Shown piece after piece: positions 54,620-64,000 of a stretch of DNA of 64,000 nucleotides. The notes under the pieces are model-generated. The model was not told the origin of the DNA and ran no database searches. It was given only the letters and a program-made list of their open reading frames with translations. Each line of letters starts with the position of its first letter. Positions within the stretch are counted from its first letter, which is position 1. A program made the translations under genes and the position numbers. Origin of the DNA: Gigantopelta aegis (taxonomy: Eukaryota > Mollusca > Gastropoda > Neomphalida > Peltospiridae); contig NC_054704.1 of assembly GCF_016097555.1 (NCBI RefSeq), forward strand, positions 49,964,437 to 50,028,436. The letters are read 5' to 3'.

Positions 54620-56327
54620 ATGTCTGATAATGTTCAGCGACTAGTTCGAGCGTGTTTACGCTGCAAGAAGTTCACTGCCGGCGGCGTCTCTCACAACTTA
54701 TGTCCAGGTTGTCGTGTTCCGTGTGGCCTCACTTCAAGATGTGACCTTTGTTCGGGCTTGTCTGATGTCGAGTTCGCGGCTTACCTGAAGGTGGTGTCAG
54801 CGAGGACCAAGAAGGTGGAGTCTTCGCCTTCAATTGCTGACTCTGTGGCGGAAGTGTTACGTTCAATTCTACCGACCATGCTGAAAGAAACGATGACGTC
54901 AATGGCGATCTTACCCAAACCGGCGGTTTCGGGGTCAGGTCCGGTTCCAGTCCCCTCTTCAGGGGGTGCAGCTTCTTTAGCTCCACCGATACCTAAGACT
55001 TCGGATGACAGGCCTGCGGTCTCTACGCAGCCCTCTAAGAAGCCGGCTCATGCAGATAGACGTTCCACGGACTCCAAGGCTCACCGATCTTCGGCGGGGA
55101 AATCATCTTCGGCGCATCGGAGCCGGGACCATAGCCGTTATCCACAACCTGTACGGCTCCCTACGGGTTCCATGGATCGTCAGCGCTGACCTTCGATTGA
55201 TGTGACTTCCAGGGCCTCCTAGGGTTCTCGACGGGACCGTCCACGGTCCAGTTCACCGGCGGCTTCCATTTCAGCAGATTGATTGGCCCATGCTCGAGTT
55301 CTTTGAGAATTTGGGGATGCAGCGCCTACAGCGGTTTCTATCATTGATGAGCCTGACCATATGACTATGAGGGATTGCTTGGCGGCCGTCTATGACATGT
55401 TGCCATCCTTGCCACATCCACCAACGCCGTCCAAGAAGGGACCAACACCGATGATAGCGACTGATGTCCCTCCGGAAGATGTGGTTATCCGTTCCTTGGC
55501 AGCCGGTACACTCGTATCCAACGTGGCGACAAATTTAGACCGCACCTTTAAAGAGACAGCGTCCTTTGTCGCCTTCCCATCTTGGAATCACCGTATGTAT
55601 CCGGTGTTTGACATGCCGTTTAAAGATGGGGCTCCGTCTTTGGACGAAGATGTTCACCGTCTTGGGAAGTCGTCAACTGTGGATTTGACGGACAAACAGG
55701 TCCAAGCCATGGATACTGCCCAGAGACGTTGTTTGTTTGTGTTGTCTTACTTGGACGTTTTCCTTGCTGCGATGGCCACCCAGGCAAGCGCTGTTTCAAC
55801 AATTGGTGCAGGCTTTCCTGACATCTTCGGTTACCTCTATGTCATCGATGTTGATGCAGTACTGTCACCAGGCTTATCTGAAAAAGTCAACCTTGGATTT
55901 CCAGCATAAGAAGGAGCTGTTAGCTCAACCGTGGTCCACAACAAAGCTGTTTGCAGGCAAGATTTCTGACGTGGTGACGGCCAATGATAAAGACCAACAG
56001 TCGACAGCAACTGTCAAAGCTTTACAACTTATTTCGACGTTGGAATCCACAAAGCGAAAGTCTACGTTCACTGCACACCCACCATCTAAGCGCTGGAGAG
56101 GTTCCTTTCGAGGGCCGACGCCATATAACCGTAAATAAAATGTGTTGAGTGCATCGTTAAATAAAACATTTCCTTCCACTTCCTTTCGAGGTCAACCTTC
56201 TCGAAGGTTTCCTGGACAAACGACCATCTGGTCTTCCCGCTCGGAACCAGGGGATGCCTGGCACATGTTGATGTCAGCCAACCAATCTTGGACTGCTCAG
56301 ATTGTCTCGACCTACGCCCGCCCCTGA
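54620..56327 (+). pseudogene. DIRS-like gag, interrupted by a SINE
   Basis: Starts MSDNVQRLVRACLRCKKF, with a Cys-rich N-terminus (CXXC pairs in CLRCKK, CPGC and CDLC), then a Ser/Pro/Lys-rich stretch. After stops at 55187-55350 it resumes in the same frame (MTMRDCLAAVYDMLPSLP) to 55909, then shifts frame near 55895 (DFQHKKELLAQPW, STKRKSTFTAHPPSKRW). The 66-bp SINE at 56114-56179 splits the Arg-rich end (SFRG before, SFRGQPSRRFPGQ after). Confidence 0.75.
56114..56179 (+). mobile_element. SINE tail (66 bp) with 12-bp TSD
   Basis: Only the last part of a type A SINE: gccgacgccatataaccgta to aaacatttccttccac. The direct repeat ttcctttcgagg flanks it at 56102-56113 and 56180-56191. A fully 5'-truncated insertion in the gag gene. 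Confidence 0.92.
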
Positions 56328-56467
56328 TTTTGAACCAGAACAACGACTGGGTTTTGACGCTTCCAGTGTGCAACACACCGGTCGAAATATCCATGGTCGG
56401 AAGTCGACTTCGCCGTTATTGGTGAAACTGGGAGACACTTTGCCAAGATTCGTTTGTCACGTCGATC

Positions 56468-57947
56468 TTGAAGACAGGGTATCATCTGCAATTGTCTTCT
56501 ATCCCTCCATTGACCACTTCACCTCGAGAACCGCGGCATTCCGTATTACAAGTCAAGGTCCTACAGGAGTCCGTCAACAAACTGGTGGAGAAGGGAGCCG
56601 TTCGCAGCATTTCGGAAGCAAGTCTAACACCCGGCTTTTACTCGGACATCTTCCTCGTGCCGAAGAAAGATTCACCGGAGCTGCGTATGATCCACAACTT
56701 GGCGTTTTTCAACGACCACTACCTGCTTCCTCCTCCGTCCTTCAAGATGTTAACGTTGCGAGATGTCCTTGCCGTGATCAAACTAGGGGATTGGCTTGCC
56801 TCGCTAGATCTCAAGGACGCCTACCTTCACGTTCTGATGCATGCCGATTGTCATCGCTTCCTCCGGTTCGTACTACAGGGTCGGATTACGAATGGACAGT
56901 CCTGCCCTTTGGGATATCCATAGCGCCATGGCTGTTCACCAGAATCACAACTCCGATGTCCCGCTTCCTGCATCACAGAGGTATATCCTTTTACCCGTAC
57001 CTCGACGATTGCCTGATGAAGTGCCACACCAAGACAGGGCTTACTGCTCATGATGTTGCCTTCATCATGGATTTTCTCAAGCATCTGGATGGATTATCAA
57101 CATCGGCAAATTTCGACTGGCTCCCACGCAGTCTCTACAGTTCATAGGCGCTTGGCTTCGACCCGACCTGGGTCTCGTTCAAGTCCCTCTAGACCGTTGG
57201 GAGAAGATCCAGACCATGATTGCCATAGCCCTCACCGCTCCAATGACCTTCCACGGTTGGCAGAGTCTCCTGGGTCTTCTCACTTCCACCCAGGATTTGA
57301 CACTCAGAGGTCGTCTCCAGTTGCGGCACTTGCAGATGTTTCTCAACCCGTTTGTTCGTTTTAACAATCCGGACTTGATAATCTCGCTCCCGGACAATCT
57401 ACGCTCCAGCCTGCAGTGGTGGCAGCTCCAATCGAACATCTTAGACGGCGTCTCTATGCGGCCCTTCCTAGCCACTCATCACCTGTTCGTCGACGCATCA
57501 CTGGAAGGTTGGGGAGCCCATCTCAGCAACCAGACTACTTCAGGGCTGTGGTCTCCCGGCGAACTCGGACTCCACATCAACCTGCTAGAGTTGTTGGCAG
57601 TCTACTACGCTATCCTTCATTGGCGACAGATGTTGACAGGGGCCTCTCTCATGGTGGCCACAGACAGTACCACCGCGGCGGCTTATATCAACCGTCAGGG
57701 CGGAACTCACTCCAGCAGTCTGCTGCAGTTGACTTATTGTCTCTACAAGCTGGTCGACGAGATTCTGCTGCAAATTCGGTCTCGCCATATTCCAGGGGTT
57801 TCCAATGTACTAGCTGAAACGCTGTTTCGGCCGTCGTCTCCACAGCCGACGGAATGGATGCTCCATCCCGAAGCGTTTCGATGGGTGTGCAACAGACTTT
57901 GGACACCAAACATCAATCTCTTCGCCACACGATTCAACATCAGCTGA
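56468..57947 (+). pseudogene. DIRS-like reverse transcriptase and RNase H
   Basis: RT motifs in two frames: LVPKKDSPELRMIHNLAFF, LASLDLKDAYLHVLMH (catalytic Asp) and, after a shift near 56880, YEWTVLPFGISIAPWLF and YPYLDDCL (catalytic Asp pair). A second shift near 57110 leads to RNase H: HHLFVDASLEGWGAHL, LELLAVYYAI and VATDSTTAAAYINRQGG, supplying the Asp-Glu-Asp set. It ends in a domain typical of the link to the recombinase (NINLFATRFN). Confidence 0.88.
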
Positions 57948-57949
57948 GG

Positions 57950-58800
57950 GTTTACATGTCTCCGGTGCCAGATCCCGAAGCTCTGGATCTCAACGCCTTG
58001 GCCATCAGCTGGGAACAGATGGACGCGTACGCTTTTCCTCCACCAATCCTCCTTCCAAGGGTGCTTCAGAGGTTTCAGCTGTACCATTGTCGCCTGTTGC
58101 TCATTGCTCCGATTGTTCCAACTGCATGCGTGGACTTTATCTCCAAGAGTTTGAGGAAGAAAGGTTTTTCTTCGCAGTCCACGGCAGCCATTTTGAAAGC
58201 GCACAGATCATCTACTACTGTGGCTTACAACCTCAGATGGCTTTGCTTTCACCGATGGTGTGTCCGGCAAAAACTCAAACCTCAGACGATCCAGATACCT
58301 CGTCTTGCTGATTTTTTGCTGCATCTGCGGACCGCTTTATGATTGAAGGAGTCTACCATCGCTGGGTACGTTTCGGTCATCGCTACTGTTCGTGATGTCG
58401 CTACTGGAACGAAGTTATCGGGTATTCCTGAGATCCATAAGATGATCAAAGGGTTTCACCTTGAGGATCAAGTACATCGGTTTCGGCCACCAAGATGGGA
58501 CCTGAATCTGGTGTTACGAGCGTTATCGACCGCACCTTATGAGCCGATCGAATCCTCTTCCCTGCAAGACTTGCCCATGTCTCAGAACTCCATGCTCTTG
58601 ATGTGGACTTGGTACGTTTTCCCCGAGATCGTCGTGCGGTTTACTCATGAACTTTGTTGCAAAGAATCAGTTACCAGACCAAGCGCCTTGTTCGTATGTT
58701 GTGCAGGCTCTCTCCTCTATTGTTGGTCCAGCGGATGTTGAGGACTTGGCATTGTGCCCTGTCAGAGCCCCCTGCACCAGTACATTGAGAGGACCAGATC
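57950..58800 (+). pseudogene. DIRS-like tyrosine recombinase, truncated by gap
   Basis: LRVYMSPVPDPEALDLNAL and AYAFPPPILLPRVLQ are the region between RNase H and recombinase. The core-binding domain follows: SSTTVAYNLRWLCFHRWC and, after a stop at 58340, STIAGYVSVIATVRD with RWDLNLVLRALSTAPYEP. Beyond it the frame shifts and VEDLALCPVRA is the last recognisable piece. The HxxR pair and the tyrosine would lie in or beyond the gap. Confidence 0.75.
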
Positions 58801-59000
58801 NNNNNNNNNNNNNNNNNNNNNNNNNNNNNNNNNNNNNNNNNNNNNNNNNNNNNNNNNNNNNNNNNNNNNNNNNNNNNNNNNNNNNNNNNNNNNNNNNNNN
58901 NNNNNNNNNNNNNNNNNNNNNNNNNNNNNNNNNNNNNNNNNNNNNNNNNNNNNNNNNNNNNNNNNNNNNNNNNNNNNNNNNNNNNNNNNNNNNNNNNNNN
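58801..59000. other. Scaffold gap, 200 N
   Basis: Exactly 200 N. It removes the end of the DIRS-like element. Confidence 0.99.
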
Positions 59001-59090
59001 CTTCTAAGACTATATGTAAAAAAATGGTTTGACATCCAATAGCCGATGATTAATAAATCAATGTGCTCTAGTGATGTCGTTAAACAAAAA
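59001..59090 (+). mobile_element. SINE type A tail after the gap
   Basis: ctaagactatatg to gatgtcgttaaacaaaa, plus strand; the 5' part is hidden in the gap. Confidence 0.75.
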
Positions 59091-59612
59091 AACACAAAAA
59101 AAATTCAATTGCGAACATCAAATATACATGGCTATCGTTATGGTACATTTTTGTGCAGCACCCTTTTACATGAAAAGGCTTTGTCCTTCATAGTTGGAAT
59201 ATTATAACAGATACGTGTATATATTTTACGACTTTCTTTTGGAATGCAGGAATGTGTCAGATCTGTTTAGTTATTGTTTTATCATTGACTAAAGTCAGTA
59301 TAAACACATAAATTGTCTTGACATTTAATAATTGATTGGTGGATGACGTTGGGTTGTAATCTTTGTGAGTGTGTGTGTGTGGGTTTTTTTTATCGTTATT
59401 CACTTTGACTCAGAATTGTTTAATGGGTGTATGTATGGGACAAATGTTGGCGTGCTTCCATCAAAAAAAAAGAAAAAAAGTTCAAGCCTGTCTAACTTCG
59501 CCAGAGACAACTGCCCAAGACAGGTATTGTTTAATGGCAATTTCAAATGTTATAAAGGTCAATATTTTTTATATTAATATGTTTTTGGAAATAGATGTTA
59601 AGATTAAAACGA
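59091..59612. other. Non-coding DNA, nothing recognised
   Basis: A short gt-repeat near 59367 and a poly(C) of 29 bp at 59613-59641 border it. No exon seen. Confidence 0.4.

Positions 59613-59641
<29 letters not shown>
59613..59641. repeat. Poly(C), 29 bp
   Basis: Uninterrupted run of 29 C. Confidence 0.95.
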
Positions 59642-59643
<2 letters not shown>

Positions 59644-59940
59644 GTAAATTTTAGGTGAGCCACGTTTTACGTCAATACACACCTTTATTTTTCGAATTTG
59701 TAGTTAAGAGTAAACAAGGTTCACTGCAGAATGACGTGTAGACACTGCGTGAATTATCTGATTATATCTGCATGGATACAGATTACAGCCAGACTTTACG
59801 TAATTAGGATAAAGCAGCAGGGGAAAAAAAAAACACAAAAAAACATAAAGAAAAAGAAAGAAAGAAAGAAAGAAAGAGTGTGTATATTGTTCATATCATC
59901 TGCAATCGAGCTTCCTCTGTTACCTGTAAAAAAGATCGAC

Positions 59941-60335
59941 GCTCGGTGGAGTCGTGGTTAGGCCATCGGTATACAGGCTGGTAGGTACTGGGTTCGGATC
60001 CCAGTCGAGGCATGGGATTTTTAATCCAGATACCGACTCCAAACCCTGAGTGAGTGCTCCGCAAGGCTCAATGGGTAGGTGTAAACCACTTACACCAACC
60101 AGTGATCAAAAACTGGTTCAACAAGGGCCATGGTTTGTGCTATCCTGCTTGTGGGAAGCGCAAATAAAAGATCCCTTGCTGCTAATCGGAAAGAGTAGCC
60201 CATGTAGTGGCAACAGCGGGTTTCCTCTCAAAATCTGTGTGGTCCTTAACCATATGTCTGACGCCATATAACCGTAAATTAAAATGTGTTGAGTGCGTCG
60301 TTAAATAAAACATTTCTTTCTTTCTTTCTTTCTTT
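59941..60335 (+). mobile_element. Chimeric SINE: type C head, A2 tail
   Basis: Head gtggttaggccatcggtata and B-box gggttcggatcccag as in type C; from gggaagcgcaaataaaagat on it shifts to the type A body and ends with the gacgccatataaccgtaaat and gttaaataaaacatttc tail, then a ttct run. Type C copies at 8.2 and 46.4 kb end instead with the other tail. Confidence 0.85.
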
Positions 60336-60896
60336 AAAAATGAACTGTGTAATAATGCAAATCCTCGCCACAATATCCACTCATTTACTTCATTTAAGGG
60401 TTTATCCTGAAGTTGGTCTAAAAGACGTCACACCGAAGGTGAACCTGAACTTATAGGTTAATGAGGCAACTGATCTTTGTATGGCTCAATTACTTCCGGT
60501 AATTGCTATTAAAATTTGAGTACTTTCTCACAGACCGAACGGCTTGGTCGCTTGTTCGCCATGAAAATCATTTCTCGCTTCGATGGAAGCTATATTTAAA
60601 TCGTACTAATGAGGGGGGAAAAAATCCCACTTAAAAATGCACTGCTCTTCATATTTTTTCCCTCTCGTGTTCGAGCAGTTTTTAGTGGATAATTAGGATG
60701 CTTTGATAAGAAGCCAAATGACTGGTGCACCCGTTTGAGAATTGGACTCTCTCCAAGAGGATCATTGGGTCACTGAGTTGTTTCTAATTCAATCCAGTAA
60801 TTTCTTTTAATTTTATATAAAGTCTGTGAAAAAAGTAATTCAAAAGTAATATAATATGTTTATAATGGATGGATTAAAAGGATTTAAAAAAAAGAA
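60336..60896. other. Non-coding DNA, nothing recognised
   Basis: No exon or known repeat was recognised. Confidence 0.4.
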
Positions 60897-61279
60897 ATTT
60901 GGTTTGTTTAGCGACATTGATTTATTAATCATCGGCTATCGTATATCAGACATTTGGTAATTTTGAGAGGAAACCCGCTACATTGTTTTCATTAGTAGCA
61001 AGATATTTGTTATATGCACCATCTCACATACAGGATAGCACATACCACGGCCTTTAATATGCTAGTCGTGATGCACTGGTTGGAACGAGAAATAACCCAA
61101 TAGGCCCACCGACGTGGATCGATCCCAGATCGACCGCGCATCAAACGAGCGCTTTATCACTTAAACGTTATGTACACTGCATACCACTGAGATGCGGACA
61201 GTTAAACACCGACGTGGATCGATCCTAGACCGACCGCGCATCCAGCGAGCGCTTTACCACTGGAATACGCCCCGCCCAT
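60897..61279 (-). mobile_element. SINE type A with duplicated head
   Basis: Minus strand. The head segment caccgacgtggatcgatcc occurs twice (about 61107 and 61207), separated by a short sequence. Tail ggtttgtttagcgacattga in plus sense. Confidence 0.8.
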
Positions 61280-61511
61280 AAAAGGATTAATAATAATTTA
61301 TCATTATTTTTAAAAGACTATAAATATCAGTTCATTAGAGTAGCTTCCATTCTTAAAAAAAAGATCTATTATAATATCATCATAAAGAGAACAGTAAATA
61401 GGAAATAAAACAGGTTTCTTTCATGACTTTCTAAATGTTCTTTGTACCTGTTTCTTATCTTAGGGGCGCTGTACCACTTTCGGAACATTTGACAGTGAAC
61501 ATGATCGAAGT

Positions 61512-61818
61512 AAAGCGTTCGCTCGATGCGCGGTCGGTCTGGGATCGATCCCTGTCGGTGGGCCCACTGAGCTATTTCTCATTCCAGCCAGTGCACCACG
61601 ACTGGTATATCAAAGGCCGTGGTATGTACTACCCTGTCTGTGGGATGGTGCATATAAAAGATCCCTTGCTGCTAATCGAAAAGAGTAGCCTATGAAGTGG
61701 CGACAGCGGGTTTCCTCTTTCAATATCTGTGTGGTCCTTAACCTAATGTCAGACGCCATATAACCGTAAATAAACTGTGCTGAGTGCGTCGTTAAATAAA
61801 ACATTTCCTTCTTCTTCT
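61512..61818 (+). mobile_element. SINE type A, 10-bp TSD
   Basis: From aaagcgttcgctcgatgc through gtcggtgggcccactgagct and gggatggtgcatataaaaga to the ccgtaaataaactgtg tail. Direct repeat tgatcgaagt at 61502-61511 and 61819-61828. The first part of the head is missing. Confidence 0.92.
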
Positions 61819-61828
61819 TGATCGAAGT

Positions 61829-62382
61829 GGACCAATAATTAACTGATGTAGTTCTACACTGTTCAGTCCGAAAAAAGCAAAAATGTCACCCAGTTAGCGA
61901 TTTCAATAAACAACACACTAAAAGTAACAATTACATACATCAAGAACACCTATGTCTACTCATATCCATACAACTAAAACTATGTGGATGAAAAGCAAAT
62001 TATAATCTACGTTTTGTAACACCGCGAAAACTGAATTCATATTTATAAAAGCATTAACCTATATAAATATGATAAGTATATATTATAACAACGTAATTCA
62101 CAAGAGTTTATTCGTCCCTTAAGTTTGTCATGATGTCGATAAAGACGGTCACAGGAAATAGGAAGTTCACTAACAGCGCGCATCCGAAACGCATCCGACA
62201 ACAAGGTCACTGACATTTTATAGTTCAGACCAGCCGGAGTATGACGGACATTTGGATGGCTATGACGCTCTCGCGTATAACTAAACTGTCCAAATGTCCG
62301 TCTAGCTCTCTTACAGTCAGAGTACTCGGGCTAAGTTCAGACCAATAAACGTCCATGTGTATGCAGAGTCGGAGAGGGGCGT

Positions 62383-62413
<31 letters not shown>

Positions 62414-62512
62414 CGGGTTGGGTAGAGGGAGAGCATTAAGGCCAGAAAATCGCGAGTCACGTCAGTCAGAGTTCAACCTAAAGATTCAAGCTACTTGTTT
62501 ATGTTCTTAGTT
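61829..62512. other. Non-coding DNA with a 31-bp poly(G)
   Basis: Poly(G) at 62383-62413. Two agttcagacca motifs lie near 62222 and 62335. No exon seen. Confidence 0.45.
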
Positions 62513-62810
62513 AGTTTGTTTTATTTAACAACGCCACTAGAGCACATTGATTTATTAATTATCCGCTATTGGATGTCAAACAATTAATAATGTTGACATA
62601 TAGTCTTAAGATGAAACCCGCTACATATTTTTTTCCATTAGTAGAAAGGAATCTTTTATATGCACCATCCCACAGACAGGATGGCACATACCACGGCCTT
62701 TGGTGCACCGGTTGGAACGAGAAATACCTCAATGGGCCCACCGACGGGGATCGATCCCAGAGCGACCGCGCAGCAGGACACATATAGATGTGCGCTTTAC
62801 GTCCCGCCCC
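62513..62810 (-). mobile_element. SINE type A, near complete
   Basis: Minus strand. Tail agtttgttttatttaacaac, head at tttacgtcccgccc in plus sense. The head carries a short insertion (acacatatagatg). Confidence 0.85.
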
Positions 62811-62963
62811 TGTATGTTCTTCGAGTCATCATCTCGTTCAATTAATTGTCTTACTACGTTTGAGAACGATTAAAGTTTTCATACACACGCGTCGCCTACA
62901 TTGAAAGTGGTAAAGGGAAAGGGAGTGTCTTTCTTTTAATTTTGATTCTTGATTCTGAGGGGG

Positions 62964-63255
62964 CGGGGGCGGGACGTAACCCAGTGGTGAAGCGCTCGCT
63001 TGATGCGAGGTCGGTCTAGGATCGATCCCCGTCGGTGGGCTCATTGGACTATTTCTCGTTCCAGCCAGTGCACCACGACTGATATATCAAAGGCCGTGGT
63101 ATGTGTTATTTTGTCTATGGGGTGGTAAATATAAAATATCCGTTGCTACTAATGGAAACATTTTTCGGGTTTCCTCTTCAAGATGTTTGACACCTAATAG
63201 CCGATGGTTAATAAATCAATATGCTCTAGTCGTGTCGTTAAACAAAACAAACTTT
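62964..63255 (+). mobile_element. SINE type A, complete head
   Basis: ggcgggacgtaacccagtgg (A-box region), ggatcgatccccg (B-box), cagccagtgcaccacgactg, and the gtgtcgttaaacaaaacaaa tail. It is the best full-length example of the short-tail variant. Confidence 0.9.
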
Positions 63256-63285
63256 AACTTTCTTGATTCTGATTTATTTTTTCAG

Positions 63286-63428
63286 TCTGCGTGCCTGTGG
63301 CTATCTTCTTTATTTGGGTGAAGCCATACAATCAGGGCTTCTTCTGCGATGATCGGTCACTGCAGTATCCGCATCGCCACGACACGATATCGACGCCGAT
63401 ACTGATGATCATGGGATTGGGAATACCG
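63286..63428 (+). CDS. Phospholipid phosphatase exon (PAP2 family)
   Basis: Acceptor (pyrimidine tract ending ttattttttcag) at 63284-63285 and donor gtaaca at 63429 bracket a 143-nt exon. It encodes CVPVAIFFIWVKPYNQGFFC followed by DDRSLQYPHRHDTIST and a hydrophobic ILMIMGLGIPV. The order hydrophobic segment, P-Y-x-x-G-F-F-C-x-D, SxxYP, D-T and next membrane segment is that of the second coding exon of lipid phosphate phosphatases (PLPP/LPP), integral membrane enzymes that remove phosphate from lysophosphatidate, phosphatidate and related lipids at the cell surface and ER. The catalytic motifs are encoded in later exons outside the window. Exon 1 was not found upstream; it may lie before the window or in the transposon-filled region. 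The exon is intact. Confidence 0.85.
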
Positions 63429-63531
63429 GTAACAATGGTGGGTACATCTCTCGGTGACGGCGCTTCTGGGTGGGGTGTGAGTCAGTTTTGTTAACAAGCA
63501 AACAAGAAGGCGCGTGCGCAGGAAATCATTC

Positions 63532-63551
63532 GGGGGGGGGGGGGGGGGGGG
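63532..63551. repeat. Poly(G), 20 bp
   Basis: Uninterrupted run of 20 G in the intron after the phosphatase exon. Confidence 0.95.
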
Positions 63552-64000
63552 CAACACGGGATCATGTCTATGTTCCTTCAGGTCTATGTTTCCTAACCCA
63601 AACCCCTAACCCGTACATAGAGCTGAGGGAATATAAAGCTGACCCCGTCAACACTGTTACGCGTGAAGGTTCTATGAGAGAACTGTTCAAGCACCCTTGT
63701 CATGACATAACCTCTGATTTGACCAGAGAATTTTGTTCATCTCAGGGGCGCTACAGGTCGAGCGAGTAAGGTAACCTCCCACCCCACCCCCACCCCCCAC
63801 ACACACATACACATACGGACACTTACGGACACACACACACACACACACACACACACTGAACACAGTCCCCCCTCTATTAAGTGGGATTGGTACATTTTGG
63901 AACAGTATATATTGCCAACTAGTGGGTTTTTGCCAGGATTTTATATTGCGTATTTCTTTCTCTTGGTATAGTTTGGGCTACTACAAACATTAGGACTACA
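63552..64000. other. Intronic DNA, CA tract
   Basis: CA microsatellite at about 63800-63857 with c-rich flanks. No second phosphatase exon was recognised before the window end. Confidence 0.5.

Larger units (their letters stand above)
54161..58800 (+). mobile_element. DIRS-like retrotransposon, degraded
   Basis: Starts with cacattacctgtcctcaaac and a 19-bp poly(C) (54189-54207), continuing with a segment repeated inverted at 20.3-20.5 kb. Order: gag, RT-RNase H, tyrosine recombinase. No integrase is present, as expected for DIRS elements, which use a tyrosine recombinase. The 3' end is lost in the gap. Confidence 0.85.

Noticed and set aside
55737-56138. Separate 133-codon gene
   Set aside because: Its first half is a shadow of DIRS gag and its end reads into the SINE insertion; only the middle is gag in a shifted frame.
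61435-61695. Exon after the acceptor at about 61464 (ttcttatcttag)
   Set aside because: Removing the SINE gives a short frame ending in a stop, with no donor and no family resemblance to the phosphatase or other proteins.

Overview
The window looks like intergenic and intronic DNA from a large, repeat-rich animal genome, most likely a mollusc. Three things suggest this: dense tRNA-headed SINEs, many TIR and fold-back elements, and two recognisable host exons with animal splice sites (elongin C-like and phospholipid phosphatase-like). The species call is inference; no sequence search was possible. No complete host gene is present. Two runs of exactly 200 N (19662-19861 and 58801-59000) are scaffold gaps.

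Layout. 1-2 kb: AT-rich DNA with a TIR element carrying a 33-bp tandem array. 2.0-8.1 kb: a nearly intact LINE on the minus strand, set inside an older repeat (R4) and flanked by a perfect 76-bp direct repeat. 8.2-13.3 kb: SINEs, an interspersed repeat (R3) and a decayed elongin C-like exon on the minus strand. 13.7-16.5 kb: a decayed Crypton-type tyrosine recombinase gene with one intron. 14.27-19.66 kb is repeated, inverted, at 26.95-35.37 kb; the left copy stops exactly at the first gap. Between the arms lie DIRS-type terminal sequence, a coiled-coil exon, an L1-like LINE remnant (itself interrupted by a 1.08-kb TA-flanked element and a SINE) and a Ty3-type pol remnant. The right arm holds about 3 kb more than the left, including a 1271-bp solo LTR with a 5-bp target duplication.

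35.4-49.3 kb: MITEs, SINE fragments, a Tc1/mariner element with an intact 350-aa transposase, a truncated L1-like tail with a 14-bp target duplication, and fold-back elements. 49.8-52.0 kb: a frameshifted Ty3-type gag-pol remnant, then an internally deleted relative of the Tc1/mariner element. 54.2-58.8 kb: a DIRS-like retrotransposon (gag, RT-RNase H, partial tyrosine recombinase) broken by frameshifts, a small SINE insertion and the second gap. 59-64 kb: SINEs, then a clear exon of a phospholipid phosphatase gene on the plus strand.

Host content is thin. Short exons with good splice sites and coiled-coil reading frames occur on the plus strand at 20.85, 29.87, 31.02, 31.52 and 53.48 kb, with inverted copies at 18.0 and 18.6 kb. 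Their flanking introns are similar, so they appear to be duplicated exon-intron units of one long coiled-coil gene whose introns carry most of the transposons. Several copies carry indels, so some are pseudo-exons or the two arms are diverged haplotypes.
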